DNA from: Paramicrobacterium fandaimingii
Lineage (GTDB): Bacteria; Actinomycetota; Actinomycetes; Actinomycetales; Microbacteriaceae
Length of the DNA stretch: 64,000 bases
Direction: 5' to 3'
Assembly: GCF_011751745.2 (NCBI RefSeq)
Contig: NZ_CP061170.1
Location: 186,001-250,000 of the forward strand
A program made the translations under genes and the position numbers. Position 1 is the stretch's first letter. Each line of letters opens with the position of its first letter. The notes beneath the pieces were generated by a model. It saw only the letters and a list, made by a program, of their open reading frames with translations. It ran no database searches and had not been told where the DNA came from. Positions 25,955 through 34,507 of the stretch are shown piece by piece.

Positions 25955-27280
25955 GTGACCGACGCTACCCCGCCGGCCGGCTTCGGCCGCCCTGACCTGA
26001 CCGCCTTCGCTCGACTCGACGGCCTCGGTCTGAGCGTGACCGGACAACGACTTGAACCGGATCGTGCGGTCCTCGCGTGCCGCGTGGTGGAACCAGATCA
26101 GTGGTGCCGACGGTGCGGCAGCGAAGGCGCTGCTCGTGACACCGTGATCCGGCGGTTGGCCCACGAGCCGCTGGGCTGGCGACCGACCGTGCTGGAAGTT
26201 GTAGTGCGCCGCTACCGCTGTGCCGACTGCGGACACGTGTGGCGCCAAGACACCAGCGCCGCGGCGGAGCCACGCGCGAAGCTCTCGCGCACCGGGCTGC
26301 GGTGGGCGCTGGAAGGGATCGTGGTCGCACACCTCACCGTCGCACGTGTCGCCGAGGGACTCGGGGTCGCGTGGGACACCGCCAACAACGCGGTCCTGGC
26401 TGAAGGCAAGCGGCTGCTGATCAACGACCCCACGCGGTTCGAGGGCGTGAAGGTCATTGGCGTCGATGAGCACGTCTGGCGCCACACCAGGCGTGGCGAC
26501 AAGTACGTCACCGTGATCATCGACCTCACCCCGGTCCGCGATGGCGCCGGCCCAGCAAGGCTGCTGGACATGGTCGAGGGCCGGTCGAAGGCGGCGTTCA
26601 AGACCTGGCTCGCCGACCGCGACGACGCCTTCCGTGACGCGGTCGAGGTGGTCGCGATGGACGGCTTCACCGGGTTCAAGACCGCCGCTGCAGAGGAGAT
26701 CCCGGACGCGGTCACGGTGATGGATCCCTTCCACGTCGTGCGCCTGGCCGGTGACGCCCTCGACAGGTGCCGGCGCCGGGTCCAACTCGCGACCCACGGG
26801 CACCGTGGGTTCAGGGACGACCCGCTCTACAAGTCGCGGCGCACGCTGCACACCGGCGCGGACCTGCTCACCGACAAGCAGAGCGACAGGCTACGCGCGC
26901 TGTTCGTTGATGACGCTCACGTCGAGGTCGAGGCGACCTGGGGTGTCTACCAGCGCATGATCGCCGCCTATCGCCACGAGGACCGGCAACGTGGCCGCGA
27001 GCTCATGGAGAAGCTGATCACCGACCTCAGCGCCGGCGTCCCCAAGGTGCTCACCGAGCTCACCACCCTGGGCCGGACCCTGAAGAAGCGAGCCGCTGAC
27101 GTGCTCGCCTACTTCGAACGACCCGGCACCAGCAACGGGCCGACCGAGGCGCTCAACGGACGGCTCGAACACCTGCGCGGCTCCGCACTCGGGTTCCGCA
27201 ACCTGACCAACTACATCGCCCGAAGCCTGCTCGAGACCGGCGGCTTCAGACCCCAACTCCTACACCCCCGATTGGGATGA
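25955..27280 (+). CDS. ISL3 family transposase
   Basis: A 441-residue transposase starting at GTG 25955. An N-terminal zinc-ribbon-like domain has two CxxC pairs (WCRRCGSEG near residue 50, YRCADCGHVW near 90). The catalytic core shows the ISL3 DDE pattern: GVDEHVWR, then VVAMDGFTGF, then the Glu in SNGPTEALNGRLE near the C-terminus. No frameshift or early stop, so it should be active. The ribosome site is weak, as usual for IS genes. The stop lies within the right inverted repeat. Confidence 0.92.
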   Translation: MTDATPPAGFGRPDLTAFARLDGLGLSVTGQRLEPDRAVLACRVVEPDQWCRRCGSEGAARDTVIRRLAHEPLGWRPTVLEVVVRRYRCADCGHVWRQDTSAAAEPRAKLSRTGLRWALEGIVVAHLTVARVAEGLGVAWDTANNAVLAEGKRLLINDPTRFEGVKVIGVDEHVWRHTRRGDKYVTVIIDLTPVRDGAGPARLLDMVEGRSKAAFKTWLADRDDAFRDAVEVVAMDGFTGFKTAAAEEIPDAVTVMDPFHVVRLAGDALDRCRRRVQLATHGHRGFRDDPLYKSRRTLHTGADLLTDKQSDRLRALFVDDAHVEVEATWGVYQRMIAAYRHEDRQRGRELMEKLITDLSAGVPKVLTELTTLGRTLKKRAADVLAYFERPGTSNGPTEALNGRLEHLRGSALGFRNLTNYIARSLLETGGFRPQLLHPRLG

Positions 27281-27283
27281 GCC
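27259..27283 (-). repeat. Right terminal inverted repeat of the ISL3 element
   Basis: Read on the minus strand it begins GGCTCATCCCAA and ends GGTGTAGG, closer in its outer part to the tip of the truncated copy at 23606 (GGCTCTTCCCAG) than to its own left end. Confidence 0.8.
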
Positions 27284-27481
27284 CGCAAACATCACACGCT
27301 CAAACACGAGACGCTGTGGAGTGCCGAGCAAGATGCCGAAGGTCGCGTCACGTGGACCAGCCCGATGGGTCACACCTACGAGACTGAGCCTGATGTTGCG
27401 ATGTCATCGCGAACTTGTGCTGAAGGCGGCACGATCTTGGCTGCACCGCCGGAAACATACGGTGACGATCCTCCCTTCTGA
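27284..27481 (+). pseudogene. 3' fragment of a DUF222/HNH gene
   Basis: Directly after the IS right end the plus strand reads RKHHTLKHETLWSAEQDAEG, then VTWTSPMGHTYETEP, ending at TGA 27479-27481. This is the closing segment of the HNH domain of 13E12-type proteins (HHxLKH followed by the W-x-S-P-x-G-H-x-Y tail). It is in the same orientation as the 5' fragment at 22585-23605, so both are best read as halves of one gene. The middle of the HNH domain is missing from both. No start codon or promoter precedes it. Confidence 0.85.
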
Positions 27482-27585
27482 CGGCACGTGTGACGATGGA
27501 CGAGGCCAGAAGCGTCCGCAACCGCTCGTGAGAGTGAACCGTGAGCGCCAACCATGAGAGTAAGCACAGCCGGGGAGAGAATGCC

Positions 27586-27993
27586 ATGCCGTCAGCCGTC
27601 ACCCTGATTCACACTGACCGACTCTCATCCACTGCTGAATACGCCTATGCGGCCACAGCGCCGGCCGACGCGCGACTGATCTTTCTCGCCGGGGCTTGCC
27701 CGCTGAACCTCGACGGCACCACGGCAGGGATCGGTGACTACGCGGCACAGGCGGCGGTGTGCATCGAGAATCTCGAGATCGCGCTCGCTGAATCCGGCTC
27801 GACACTTACCGATGTGATCAGCACGCGCGTGCTCGTCGCCTCGACACAGCAGTCCGACCTCGTCGCCGCGTGGGAGGTCGTACGAGATACGTTCGGGGAA
27901 CACGCCGTGCCGAGCACGCTCATGGGCGTGACAGTTCTCGGTTACGACGCTCAGCTTGTCGAGATCGAAGCAGTCGCTGCCGTGCGTGACTAA
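27586..27993 (+). CDS. RidA/YjgF-YER057c-UK114 family protein
   Basis: A 135-residue protein from ATG 27586 with GGGGAGAG upstream. It has the RidA fold landmarks LIFLAGACPLNLDGT, YAAQAAVCIENLEIALAESGSTLTDVISTRVLV and VEIEAVAAV. True RidA enzymes use an Arg in the motif P-A-R-S-x-V to deaminate enamine/imine intermediates; here the same place reads PSTLMGV, so the catalytic Arg is absent and classical deaminase activity is unlikely. It belongs to one of the Rid groups of unknown chemistry. It follows the HNH fragment by about 100 bp and shows no clear operon partner. Confidence 0.85.
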   Translation: MPSAVTLIHTDRLSSTAEYAYAATAPADARLIFLAGACPLNLDGTTAGIGDYAAQAAVCIENLEIALAESGSTLTDVISTRVLVASTQQSDLVAAWEVVRDTFGEHAVPSTLMGVTVLGYDAQLVEIEAVAAVRD

Positions 27994-28168
27994 CCTACGG
28001 GCACCGCTATCAAGCGACAGGCTCCGACTCGGGTGACTCCATTCGGCCACCGAGAATTGCTCAGATATCCCCCTTAAGGCGGATAGAAAATCTCGCGCGA
28101 CGTGAGTTAGGCTCATACGCTCGCCAAATTTCACCAGGCGAGAATCACGACGTCAGGACGAAACTCTC

Positions 28169-29902
28169 GTGGCCCTCCTCCGCCTTTCACTTCATTATGC
28201 CCGGCCGTATTGGCCGTGGATTGTCGCCGTCGTCATTCTGCAGCTCGCGTCGACGATCGCCACGCTGTTCCTGCCAAGCCTCAACGCTCGCATCATCGAT
28301 GAGGGCATCGCCAAGGGCGACACCGAGTTCATCTGGAACACCGGAATCGTCATGCTCATCGTCTGCTTCGCGCAGATCATCGCCGCCATCAGCGCGATCT
28401 ACTGCGGTGCACGCGTGGCCATGGCGGTCGGCCGCGATCTTCGCCGAGCTATCTACAGCAAGGTCGATAAGCTCACAGCCCTCGAGGTCGGACGGTTCGG
28501 CACTGCGACATTGATCACCCGCAATACGAACGATGTGCAGCAGGTGCAGATGCTCGTGCTCATGACCCTGAACTTCATGGTGATGACACCCATCATGTGC
28601 ATCGGCGGCATCGTCATGGCACTGCGCGAAGACGTCGGTCTGTCATGGCTTGTCTGGGTTTCGGTGCCTCTGCTCTTCATCGTCGTCGGCTTCCTCGTGA
28701 GGCTGCTTCTGCCTCTCTTCCGAGAGATGCAGGATCGCATCGACACGATCAACGGCGTTCTGCGCGAGCAGATCGTCGGCATCAGAGTCATCCGCGCGTT
28801 CGTGCGCGAGCCCCACGAGACGGCGCGCTACCGCTCGGCGAACGAGGCGATCACACGCGTCTCAGTGCGCGTCGGCAACATCTTCGTTCTGATGTTCCCC
28901 GTCATCATGATGGTGCTCCACCTGGCAACATCCGCTGTTCTCTGGTTCGGCGGGCACCGAGTGGATGCTGGCGCGATGGAGGTCGGCTCCCTCACCGCAT
29001 TTCTGCAGTACCTCCTGCAGATTCTCGTCGCCGTCATGATGGGCGTGTTCATGGTAATGATGATTCCGCGGGCAGTCGTGTGCGCTGAGCGCATCGACGA
29101 CGTGCTCCGTGAGAGCGACCACGTTCCGCCCACGGTCGAGAAGGCACCGACACCCGAGACCGGCACCGTCGTGTTCGATCATGTGACGTTCGGGTACCCC
29201 GGCGCCGAGCGGCCCGTACTCGACGACGTCAGCTTCACCGCTGTGCCGGGCCGCACCACGGCGATCGTCGGCTCGACGGGTGCGGGCAAGACGACGTTGG
29301 TCAACCTCATTCCCAACCTATACGACGTGCAGTCGGGCAGGGTCACCATCGACGGCTCGTCTGTTGCCGATCTCACACGGGCACAGCGCGCAAGCGTGAT
29401 CGGCCTGGTACCGCAGAAGCCTTACCTCTTCTCGGGCACGATCGGCTCCAACCTGAGATTCGGCAGACCCGGCGCCACAGATGACGAACTCTGGGATGCA
29501 TTGCGCATCGCCCAGGCAGACGACTTCGTCGCCGCGAAGCCGAAGGGACTCGACGACCCCGTCTCACAGGGCGGCACGAACGTCTCGGGCGGGCAGCGCC
29601 AACGACTCTGCATCGCACGCGCTCTCGTATCTCGGCCCACGGTGTATCTGTTCGACGATTCGTTCTCAGCGCTCGACGTCTCAACCGATGCCCGGCTTCG
29701 CGAAGCGCTCGCCGAGTCGATTACGGATGCCGCCGTGATCGTCGTCGCCCAGAGGGTGTCGACGATTCGTGAGGCAGACGAGATCATCGTGCTCGACGCC
29801 GGCGTCATCGTCGGCCGGGGCACGCACGACGAGCTTCTCGTCGCAAACGAGACATACCGGGAGATCGTCGAGTCCCAGCTCAGTGTGGAAGGGGTGCGCT
29901 GA
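28169..29902 (+). CDS. Heterodimeric ABC exporter, half 1 (degenerate-site subunit)
   Basis: A 577-residue half transporter starting at GTG 28169: six membrane segments in about residues 1-300, then an ATPase domain. Walker A GSTGAGKTT is near 368 and the signature NVSGGQRQR near 471 is canonical, but Walker B reads VYLFDDS near 493, with Asp where the catalytic Glu should be. In heterodimeric exporters (TM287/288, BmrCD) exactly this change marks the non-hydrolysing site. The stop overlaps the partner gene (TGATG), so the two are cotranslated. A small inverted repeat (CTCGCC-N11-GGCGAG, 28120-28142) lies in the leader. Drug or lipid export is likely. Confidence 0.9.
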   Translation: MALLRLSLHYARPYWPWIVAVVILQLASTIATLFLPSLNARIIDEGIAKGDTEFIWNTGIVMLIVCFAQIIAAISAIYCGARVAMAVGRDLRRAIYSKVDKLTALEVGRFGTATLITRNTNDVQQVQMLVLMTLNFMVMTPIMCIGGIVMALREDVGLSWLVWVSVPLLFIVVGFLVRLLLPLFREMQDRIDTINGVLREQIVGIRVIRAFVREPHETARYRSANEAITRVSVRVGNIFVLMFPVIMMVLHLATSAVLWFGGHRVDAGAMEVGSLTAFLQYLLQILVAVMMGVFMVMMIPRAVVCAERIDDVLRESDHVPPTVEKAPTPETGTVVFDHVTFGYPGAERPVLDDVSFTAVPGRTTAIVGSTGAGKTTLVNLIPNLYDVQSGRVTIDGSSVADLTRAQRASVIGLVPQKPYLFSGTIGSNLRFGRPGATDDELWDALRIAQADDFVAAKPKGLDDPVSQGGTNVSGGQRQRLCIARALVSRPTVYLFDDSFSALDVSTDARLREALAESITDAAVIVVAQRVSTIREADEIIVLDAGVIVGRGTHDELLVANETYREIVESQLSVEGVR

Positions 29903-32043
29903 TGGCCCGCCGCGACAAGAAGAACGCCGCCTCCACAGCATCCGGAATTGAACCGACAGGGTCGAGCATTGCCGAGGCGGAAGCAGCGAAAACTGACGAT
30001 GCATTACTGGAGTACACCCCGACAGAGGCAGACGGCGACATGTTCGGCGACGCCCCTGCCAAGAAGGCGCAGCACTTCTGGCCTTCGGCGAAGCGTCTTG
30101 TCGGATTGCTGAAACCCGAGCGGACCGGCATGGTCCTGGTCGTGCTGCTCGTCGTCGGTTCCGTTGTGCTCACGGTGATCGCACCCAAGGTTCTGGGTGC
30201 CGCAATGGACGTGATCTTCAACGGCGTCATCGGAGCGCAGCTGCCCGAGGGTGTTCCGCTCGAGACGATTATCGATCAGGCGAAAGCAGCGGGCAATGGC
30301 GACTATGCCCAGATGCTCGCGACGGCCGATGTCGTGCCGGGGCAGGGAATCGACTTCGTCGCACTGAGCCGCCTCATCTTCATCGTGCTCGGCATGTACG
30401 TCATTGCGTCCATTCTCATGTGGGCGCAGGGCTTCATCTTGAACGCCCTCGTGATGCGCGTTGTGTTCCGAATTCGCGAAGACATCGAGGTGAAGCTCAA
30501 TCGCCTGCCGCTGAGCTACTTCGACACACGCCAGCGCGGCGACCTCATGTCGCGCGTGACGAACGACGTTGACAACGTTCAGCAGGCACTTCAGCAGGCG
30601 TTCTCGCAGCTCGTGCAGTCGCTGCTCACCATCGTGGGCATCGCGGCGATGATGTTCATCGTCTCGTGGCAGCTCGCTCTGCTGGCGCTCATCGCCCTTC
30701 CGCTCTCGGCCATCATTGCCGGAGTGATCGGCGTGCGTTCGCAGAAGCTGTTCACCGCGCAGTGGAGAGAGACGGGAACACTCAACGGCCATATCGAAGA
30801 GTCGTACTCAGGGCTTGAGCTTGTGCGCGCTTTCGGTCGTGATGAAGAAATGCTGCAGGAGTTCGACGACCGCAACGAGAAGCTCTTCCGGGCATCCTTC
30901 GGCGCCCAGTTCGTCTCGGGAATGATCATGCCCGCCATGCAGTTTGTCTCGTACCTCACCTACGTACTGATCGCCGTCGCTGGTGGCCTGCGCGTCGCGT
31001 CAGGGCAGATGACGCTCGGCGATGCAACGGCATTTATTCAGTACTCGCGCGAGTTCTCGCAGCCGATCAGCGAAATGGCCGGCGTCGCCAACATGGTGCA
31101 GTCGGGCGTTGCCTCGGCCGAGCGCACGTTCGAGCTGCTCGACGCAGACGAGCAGGAGCCTGACGACGTGCGCGCCGAGCTTCCCGAAAAGACAAACGGC
31201 CATGTGGAATTCGACGGCGTCTCGTTCAGCTATGTGCCGGAGTCGTCGCTGATCGAAGACGTGTCGTTCGAGGTGCAGCCCGGTGAGACCGTCGCGATTG
31301 TCGGGCCGACCGGTGCGGGCAAGACAACGCTTGTCAACCTCGTGATGCGCTTCTATGAGATCACCGGTGGGCGCATCCTGCTCGACGGCATCGACACGCG
31401 CGAGCTTTCACGCGCCCAGCTGCGCTCGCAGGTCGGCATGGTGCTGCAGGACACCTGGCTGTTCGAGGGCAGCATCCGCGACAACATCCGGTACGGCCGT
31501 CTCGATGCGACAGACGACGAGGTTGTGGATGCCGCGACGGCGACCATGGTCGATCGCTTTGTGCGCCAGCTTCCTGACGGGTACGACACCGTGGTGGATG
31601 CCGAGGGCGGCAGCGTCTCGGCCGGCGAGCGTCAGCTGATCACGATCGCCCGCGCGTTCCTTGCCAACCCGTCGCTGCTTATTCTCGATGAGGCGACGAG
31701 TTCGGTTGACACGCGAACGGAGTTGCTCGTGCAGAAGGCCATGGCCGCGCTGCGCACCGATCGCACATCGTTCGTCATCGCGCACCGCCTGTCGACGATT
31801 CGCGATGCGCACACGATTCTCGTGATGGAGAACGGCGCGATCGTCGAGCATGGCACGCACGACGGTCTGCTGGCCAAGCGTGGGGCATACTTCGATCTCT
31901 ACATGACGCAGTTCCGCGGTGAAGACCGCGAGGAGCAGTTTGAGACCGAAGAGCATCTCGAGGTGGCAGCCGAGGCACCGCTCACGCAAGAGGTTCCCGC
32001 GGTGACGGGAGCAGTGCCGACGGAGAACGACTCAAACGACTAA
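29902..32043 (+). CDS. Heterodimeric ABC exporter, half 2 (catalytic-site subunit)
   Basis: A 713-residue half transporter with an N-terminal cytoplasmic extension of about 65 residues, six membrane segments and an extra extracytoplasmic stretch between the first two (about residues 105-145). Walker A GPTGAGKTT is near 467 and Walker B LLILDEATSS near 592 has the catalytic Glu, but the signature reads SVSAGERQL near 571 instead of LSGGQ. With half 1 this gives one complete ATP site (Walker B here plus the partner's signature) and one degenerate site. A Glu-rich tail of about 50 residues follows the ATPase. Confidence 0.9.
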   Translation: MARRDKKNAASTASGIEPTGSSIAEAEAAKTDDALLEYTPTEADGDMFGDAPAKKAQHFWPSAKRLVGLLKPERTGMVLVVLLVVGSVVLTVIAPKVLGAAMDVIFNGVIGAQLPEGVPLETIIDQAKAAGNGDYAQMLATADVVPGQGIDFVALSRLIFIVLGMYVIASILMWAQGFILNALVMRVVFRIREDIEVKLNRLPLSYFDTRQRGDLMSRVTNDVDNVQQALQQAFSQLVQSLLTIVGIAAMMFIVSWQLALLALIALPLSAIIAGVIGVRSQKLFTAQWRETGTLNGHIEESYSGLELVRAFGRDEEMLQEFDDRNEKLFRASFGAQFVSGMIMPAMQFVSYLTYVLIAVAGGLRVASGQMTLGDATAFIQYSREFSQPISEMAGVANMVQSGVASAERTFELLDADEQEPDDVRAELPEKTNGHVEFDGVSFSYVPESSLIEDVSFEVQPGETVAIVGPTGAGKTTLVNLVMRFYEITGGRILLDGIDTRELSRAQLRSQVGMVLQDTWLFEGSIRDNIRYGRLDATDDEVVDAATATMVDRFVRQLPDGYDTVVDAEGGSVSAGERQLITIARAFLANPSLLILDEATSSVDTRTELLVQKAMAALRTDRTSFVIAHRLSTIRDAHTILVMENGAIVEHGTHDGLLAKRGAYFDLYMTQFRGEDREEQFETEEHLEVAAEAPLTQEVPAVTGAVPTENDSND

Positions 32044-32131
32044 GGTCGGCTCAACTGGTCTCTGTTCAGTCCAGAGGCAAGACCGAGAAGGGTGGATGCC
32101 GCGGTGCTTCAGGCCAGGTGCGTTCCGCCAG

Positions 32132-32263
32132 CTAGATCAGGCGGCGGCCCTCACGGCGTGCCTCACGCCATTCCCGAAAGAAGGCGCTCGCGATGTAGTA
32201 CAGCGTTCCGGCCACGATGAGGGGCCAGACCAGAACATAGACGGTGAGCAGAATGACGTTCAT
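32132..32263 (-). CDS. 43-residue membrane partner of the sodium:solute symporter
   Basis: ATG 32263 to TAG 32132-32134: one hydrophobic helix (MNVILLTVYVLVWPLIVAGT and on to about residue 28) and a basic, Arg-rich cytoplasmic tail ending RREGRRLI. An excellent AAGGAG lies 5 bp before the ATG and overlaps the end of the symporter gene, whose stop is only 9 bp upstream. Small single-helix proteins of this kind are known next to sodium:solute symporters and are annotated as putative transporter small subunits, in the manner of MetS for the NSS transporter MetP. Stabilising or regulating the symporter is the likely role. Confidence 0.8.
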   Translation of the reverse strand: MNVILLTVYVLVWPLIVAGTLYYIASAFFREWREARREGRRLI

Positions 32264-32272
32264 GGGTGCTCC

Positions 32273-34006
32273 TTAGCGTCGCGCCTGGTCGGCGGACTCG
32301 TCGTCGGAATCGGTGGTGTTGTCTGCGCTCGAGGTGGGCGTGACGGTGTCGAGAAGCGCGTCTTCCGGGTTCTCTGTGTCGAAGTCGCCTGTGCGCTGCT
32401 TGATGAGGTCGAAGTCGAAGTTCATCTTGCTGCGGAACGACAGCGCGGTGCAGACGATCGTGCTCACGGAATACGCCACGAGGGAGCCCGAAAGCACGGC
32501 GTAGTCGTGCAAGAACCCGATGGCGAACGGCGCGGATGCCACGATGGCGACGCCCGCGACGATGAGTGCCACCCGCTTGCCGAAGAAGCCGAACGCCATG
32601 AGACCGAGCACGATGCCAATGCCGATCACCGAGAGGACGTCGAAGATGATGCCGGTGGCGCCAGCCATCGAGAACCACTCGAAGCGCACGGGAATGAACA
32701 CGGCGAGTGCGGTGAGCACCGACGCCGAGAACGCGAGGTTCGTCACCTTCTTCCAGTAGAAGCTCGCGATGACAGGGAACACGAGGGCACCCCACAGGGC
32801 ACCGACAAACACGAGCAGATCGAGAATGTTCATCTGGCCGCTGGCGAAGAACAACGCAGCACCCGTTGCGACGATCATGGTGATGCGGCCAACGAGCAGC
32901 ATCGTCTGAGGGTTCGCGTTCTTCGTGCCTGCGATGTTCTGGCCATAGACGTCGGCCATCATGATTGACGACAGCGCGGCAAGGTCGGAGTCTGCCGTGG
33001 AGGCGAGCGAGCCGATGATCATGATGAAGAAGAGGCAGAGTAGAACCGGCCCGAGGAACGTCGCTGCAATCTGAGGGATCAGGTTGTTGGGGTCGCCGTC
33101 GATCGGCTCGATGCCGAGATACAGGGCCATGACGCCCAGCATGCCGATGCCGATGATCGTCGCTCCGTAGCCGACCGTCGCCGTGACGAACGTTCTCTTG
33201 ATGAGGTCCTCGCGCACGGCGAAGAGACGCTGCGCAATTGTCTGGTTGCCGATCGCATACGCGAGCACAGCAGCGATGTACGGGGCACCCTGATTGAGGA
33301 AGGCATCCGACGAGAAGAAATCGCCCTGCTGCGGAGTCAGGTTCTTGGCGCCCTCGACGAACATCGACGGACCGCCGGCGAGAAAGAACACGGCGGGAAT
33401 GATGATGACGACGGCGCCGAGCATTGCAATCACCTGCGCGAAGTCGGTGAGCACCGACGCGCGGAACCCCGACCACAGGGTGTACAGAAGAACGCCCGCA
33501 GCGATGATGAGAATGCCCTGCCCAAAGCTGAAGGGGGAGAGCATCGAGACGAGTGCGCCGCCGGCGATGAAGTTCGACGTGAGGCTGATGAGGCTGCCGA
33601 GCACGTTGGAGCCTGCGAGCATCAGCTGGCTCGAGCGGCCGTGCCGCGCGTGCATGACCTCAGCCATGGTGTGGGCCCGGGGCGCGACTTTGCGAATGCG
33701 GCGGCCGAACGGGTAGATCAGCAGAATCATCAGGGCTCCCCAAAGCCCATAGTGGATCGGCCCGGAGATTCCGTATGTGTAGCCAGACGTCGCTGAGGCA
33801 TACATCGATGATGCCCAGATCCAGGTGGCGGTCATCGACGCGGCAGAGATTCCGAAGCCGATCTTGTTTCCCGCTGTCATGTAGCCGTCCGCGTTCTCTT
33901 TCTTGCGGCTGATCGCGATCGACATCACGAGAGTGCCGCCAAAGAAGAGGATCAGCAGACCGACGGTGAGCGGTCCCCCCAATTGGCTGAGCTCAGATAC
34001 GTCCAC
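32273..34006 (-). CDS. Sodium:solute symporter (SSS family)
   Basis: A 577-residue transporter read from GTG 34006, the first start after a GGAAAGGA site; the frame is open further upstream without signals. About 13 membrane segments. The SSS core appears as GFGISAASMTATWIWASSMYASATSGYTYG and the sodium-site region SLASTADSDLAALSSIMMADVY. The sequence is nearer the actinobacterial urea/short-substrate-like SSS group than PutP. It is followed 9 bp later by a 43-residue membrane partner gene. Substrate unknown. It is divergent from putP across a 501-bp gap. Confidence 0.87.
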   Translation of the reverse strand: MDVSELSQLGGPLTVGLLILFFGGTLVMSIAISRKKENADGYMTAGNKIGFGISAASMTATWIWASSMYASATSGYTYGISGPIHYGLWGALMILLIYPFGRRIRKVAPRAHTMAEVMHARHGRSSQLMLAGSNVLGSLISLTSNFIAGGALVSMLSPFSFGQGILIIAAGVLLYTLWSGFRASVLTDFAQVIAMLGAVVIIIPAVFFLAGGPSMFVEGAKNLTPQQGDFFSSDAFLNQGAPYIAAVLAYAIGNQTIAQRLFAVREDLIKRTFVTATVGYGATIIGIGMLGVMALYLGIEPIDGDPNNLIPQIAATFLGPVLLCLFFIMIIGSLASTADSDLAALSSIMMADVYGQNIAGTKNANPQTMLLVGRITMIVATGAALFFASGQMNILDLLVFVGALWGALVFPVIASFYWKKVTNLAFSASVLTALAVFIPVRFEWFSMAGATGIIFDVLSVIGIGIVLGLMAFGFFGKRVALIVAGVAIVASAPFAIGFLHDYAVLSGSLVAYSVSTIVCTALSFRSKMNFDFDLIKQRTGDFDTENPEDALLDTVTPTSSADNTTDSDDESADQARR

Positions 34007-34507
34007 GGAGAATGTCGTCCTTTCCTCGGCGGCGCCGGACCCGCGTTCATTTCTGCGCATGCCTGTGGGCAGGCAGCATCGTTCATCCGCCGTCGACGGA
34101 GTGATTCGCGATCCGGCACCGCGAACAAGCGCAACCTGACACCCGTGGTGAGATCGCACTGCGCGGCTCAGCAGACATGCTCACATCACCGGAGGTGGGA
34201 GCACCTGTCGCGAGCGCACGCGCCGTGAGCCACCATAGCAAAGCTGGAAATCGGTTGCGAATTGACAGAGATTTCCATGGATTCTCAGGTTTTCGCTAGG
34301 GTTGTGTGGTGCCCGAGAGGCATCGCTGACGCCAAGCAGTCCCCGATGGCGACTCAATTCCGATGCGCTCGAGCATTCACCCCACCAACAACCCCGCGCC
34401 GACATCGCGTGGATGACACCCATTTGAGGGCCCGACATTCGGGATTCCTCTGGCATAGTGGAAACATCCTCACATTGGCGTGAGGAGAGAAAAACCCGAG
34501 GAGCAGT
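34007..34507. other. 501-bp divergent intergenic region
   Basis: Between the SSS gene and putP. It holds a TTGACA at 34262-34267 without a convincing -10 partner, a CATAGT possible -10 at 34454-34459 for putP, and a hairpin CCTCAC-ATTGGC-GTGAGG at 34468-34485 in the putP leader, 22 bp before its ATG. I see no convincing small gene. The length suggests extensive regulation of one or both transporters. Confidence 0.4.

Larger units (their letters stand above)
25845..27283 (+). mobile_element. Complete ISL3-family insertion sequence
   Basis: A 1,439-bp element bounded by 25-bp imperfect inverted repeats at 25845-25869 and 27259-27283; the inner GGTGTAGG is identical at both ends. It carries one full-length transposase gene. 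Size and end type fit the ISL3 family, which normally makes 8-bp target duplications. The 8 bp on either side (CGTTTCAG left, CGCAAACA right) do not match, so this copy did not arrive here by a simple insertion, or its left flank has since been rearranged. Confidence 0.88.

Noticed and set aside
25853..26851. A 332-codon minus-strand frame antisense to the transposase, with its end repeated opposite the truncated IS copy
   Set aside because: It exists only because the IS is GC-rich and repeated. It has no start signals and no recognisable protein features.
30000..32043. Arg/Glu-rich antisense frames opposite the ABC exporter genes
   Set aside because: They mirror codon periodicity of the sense genes; no start signals or known domains.
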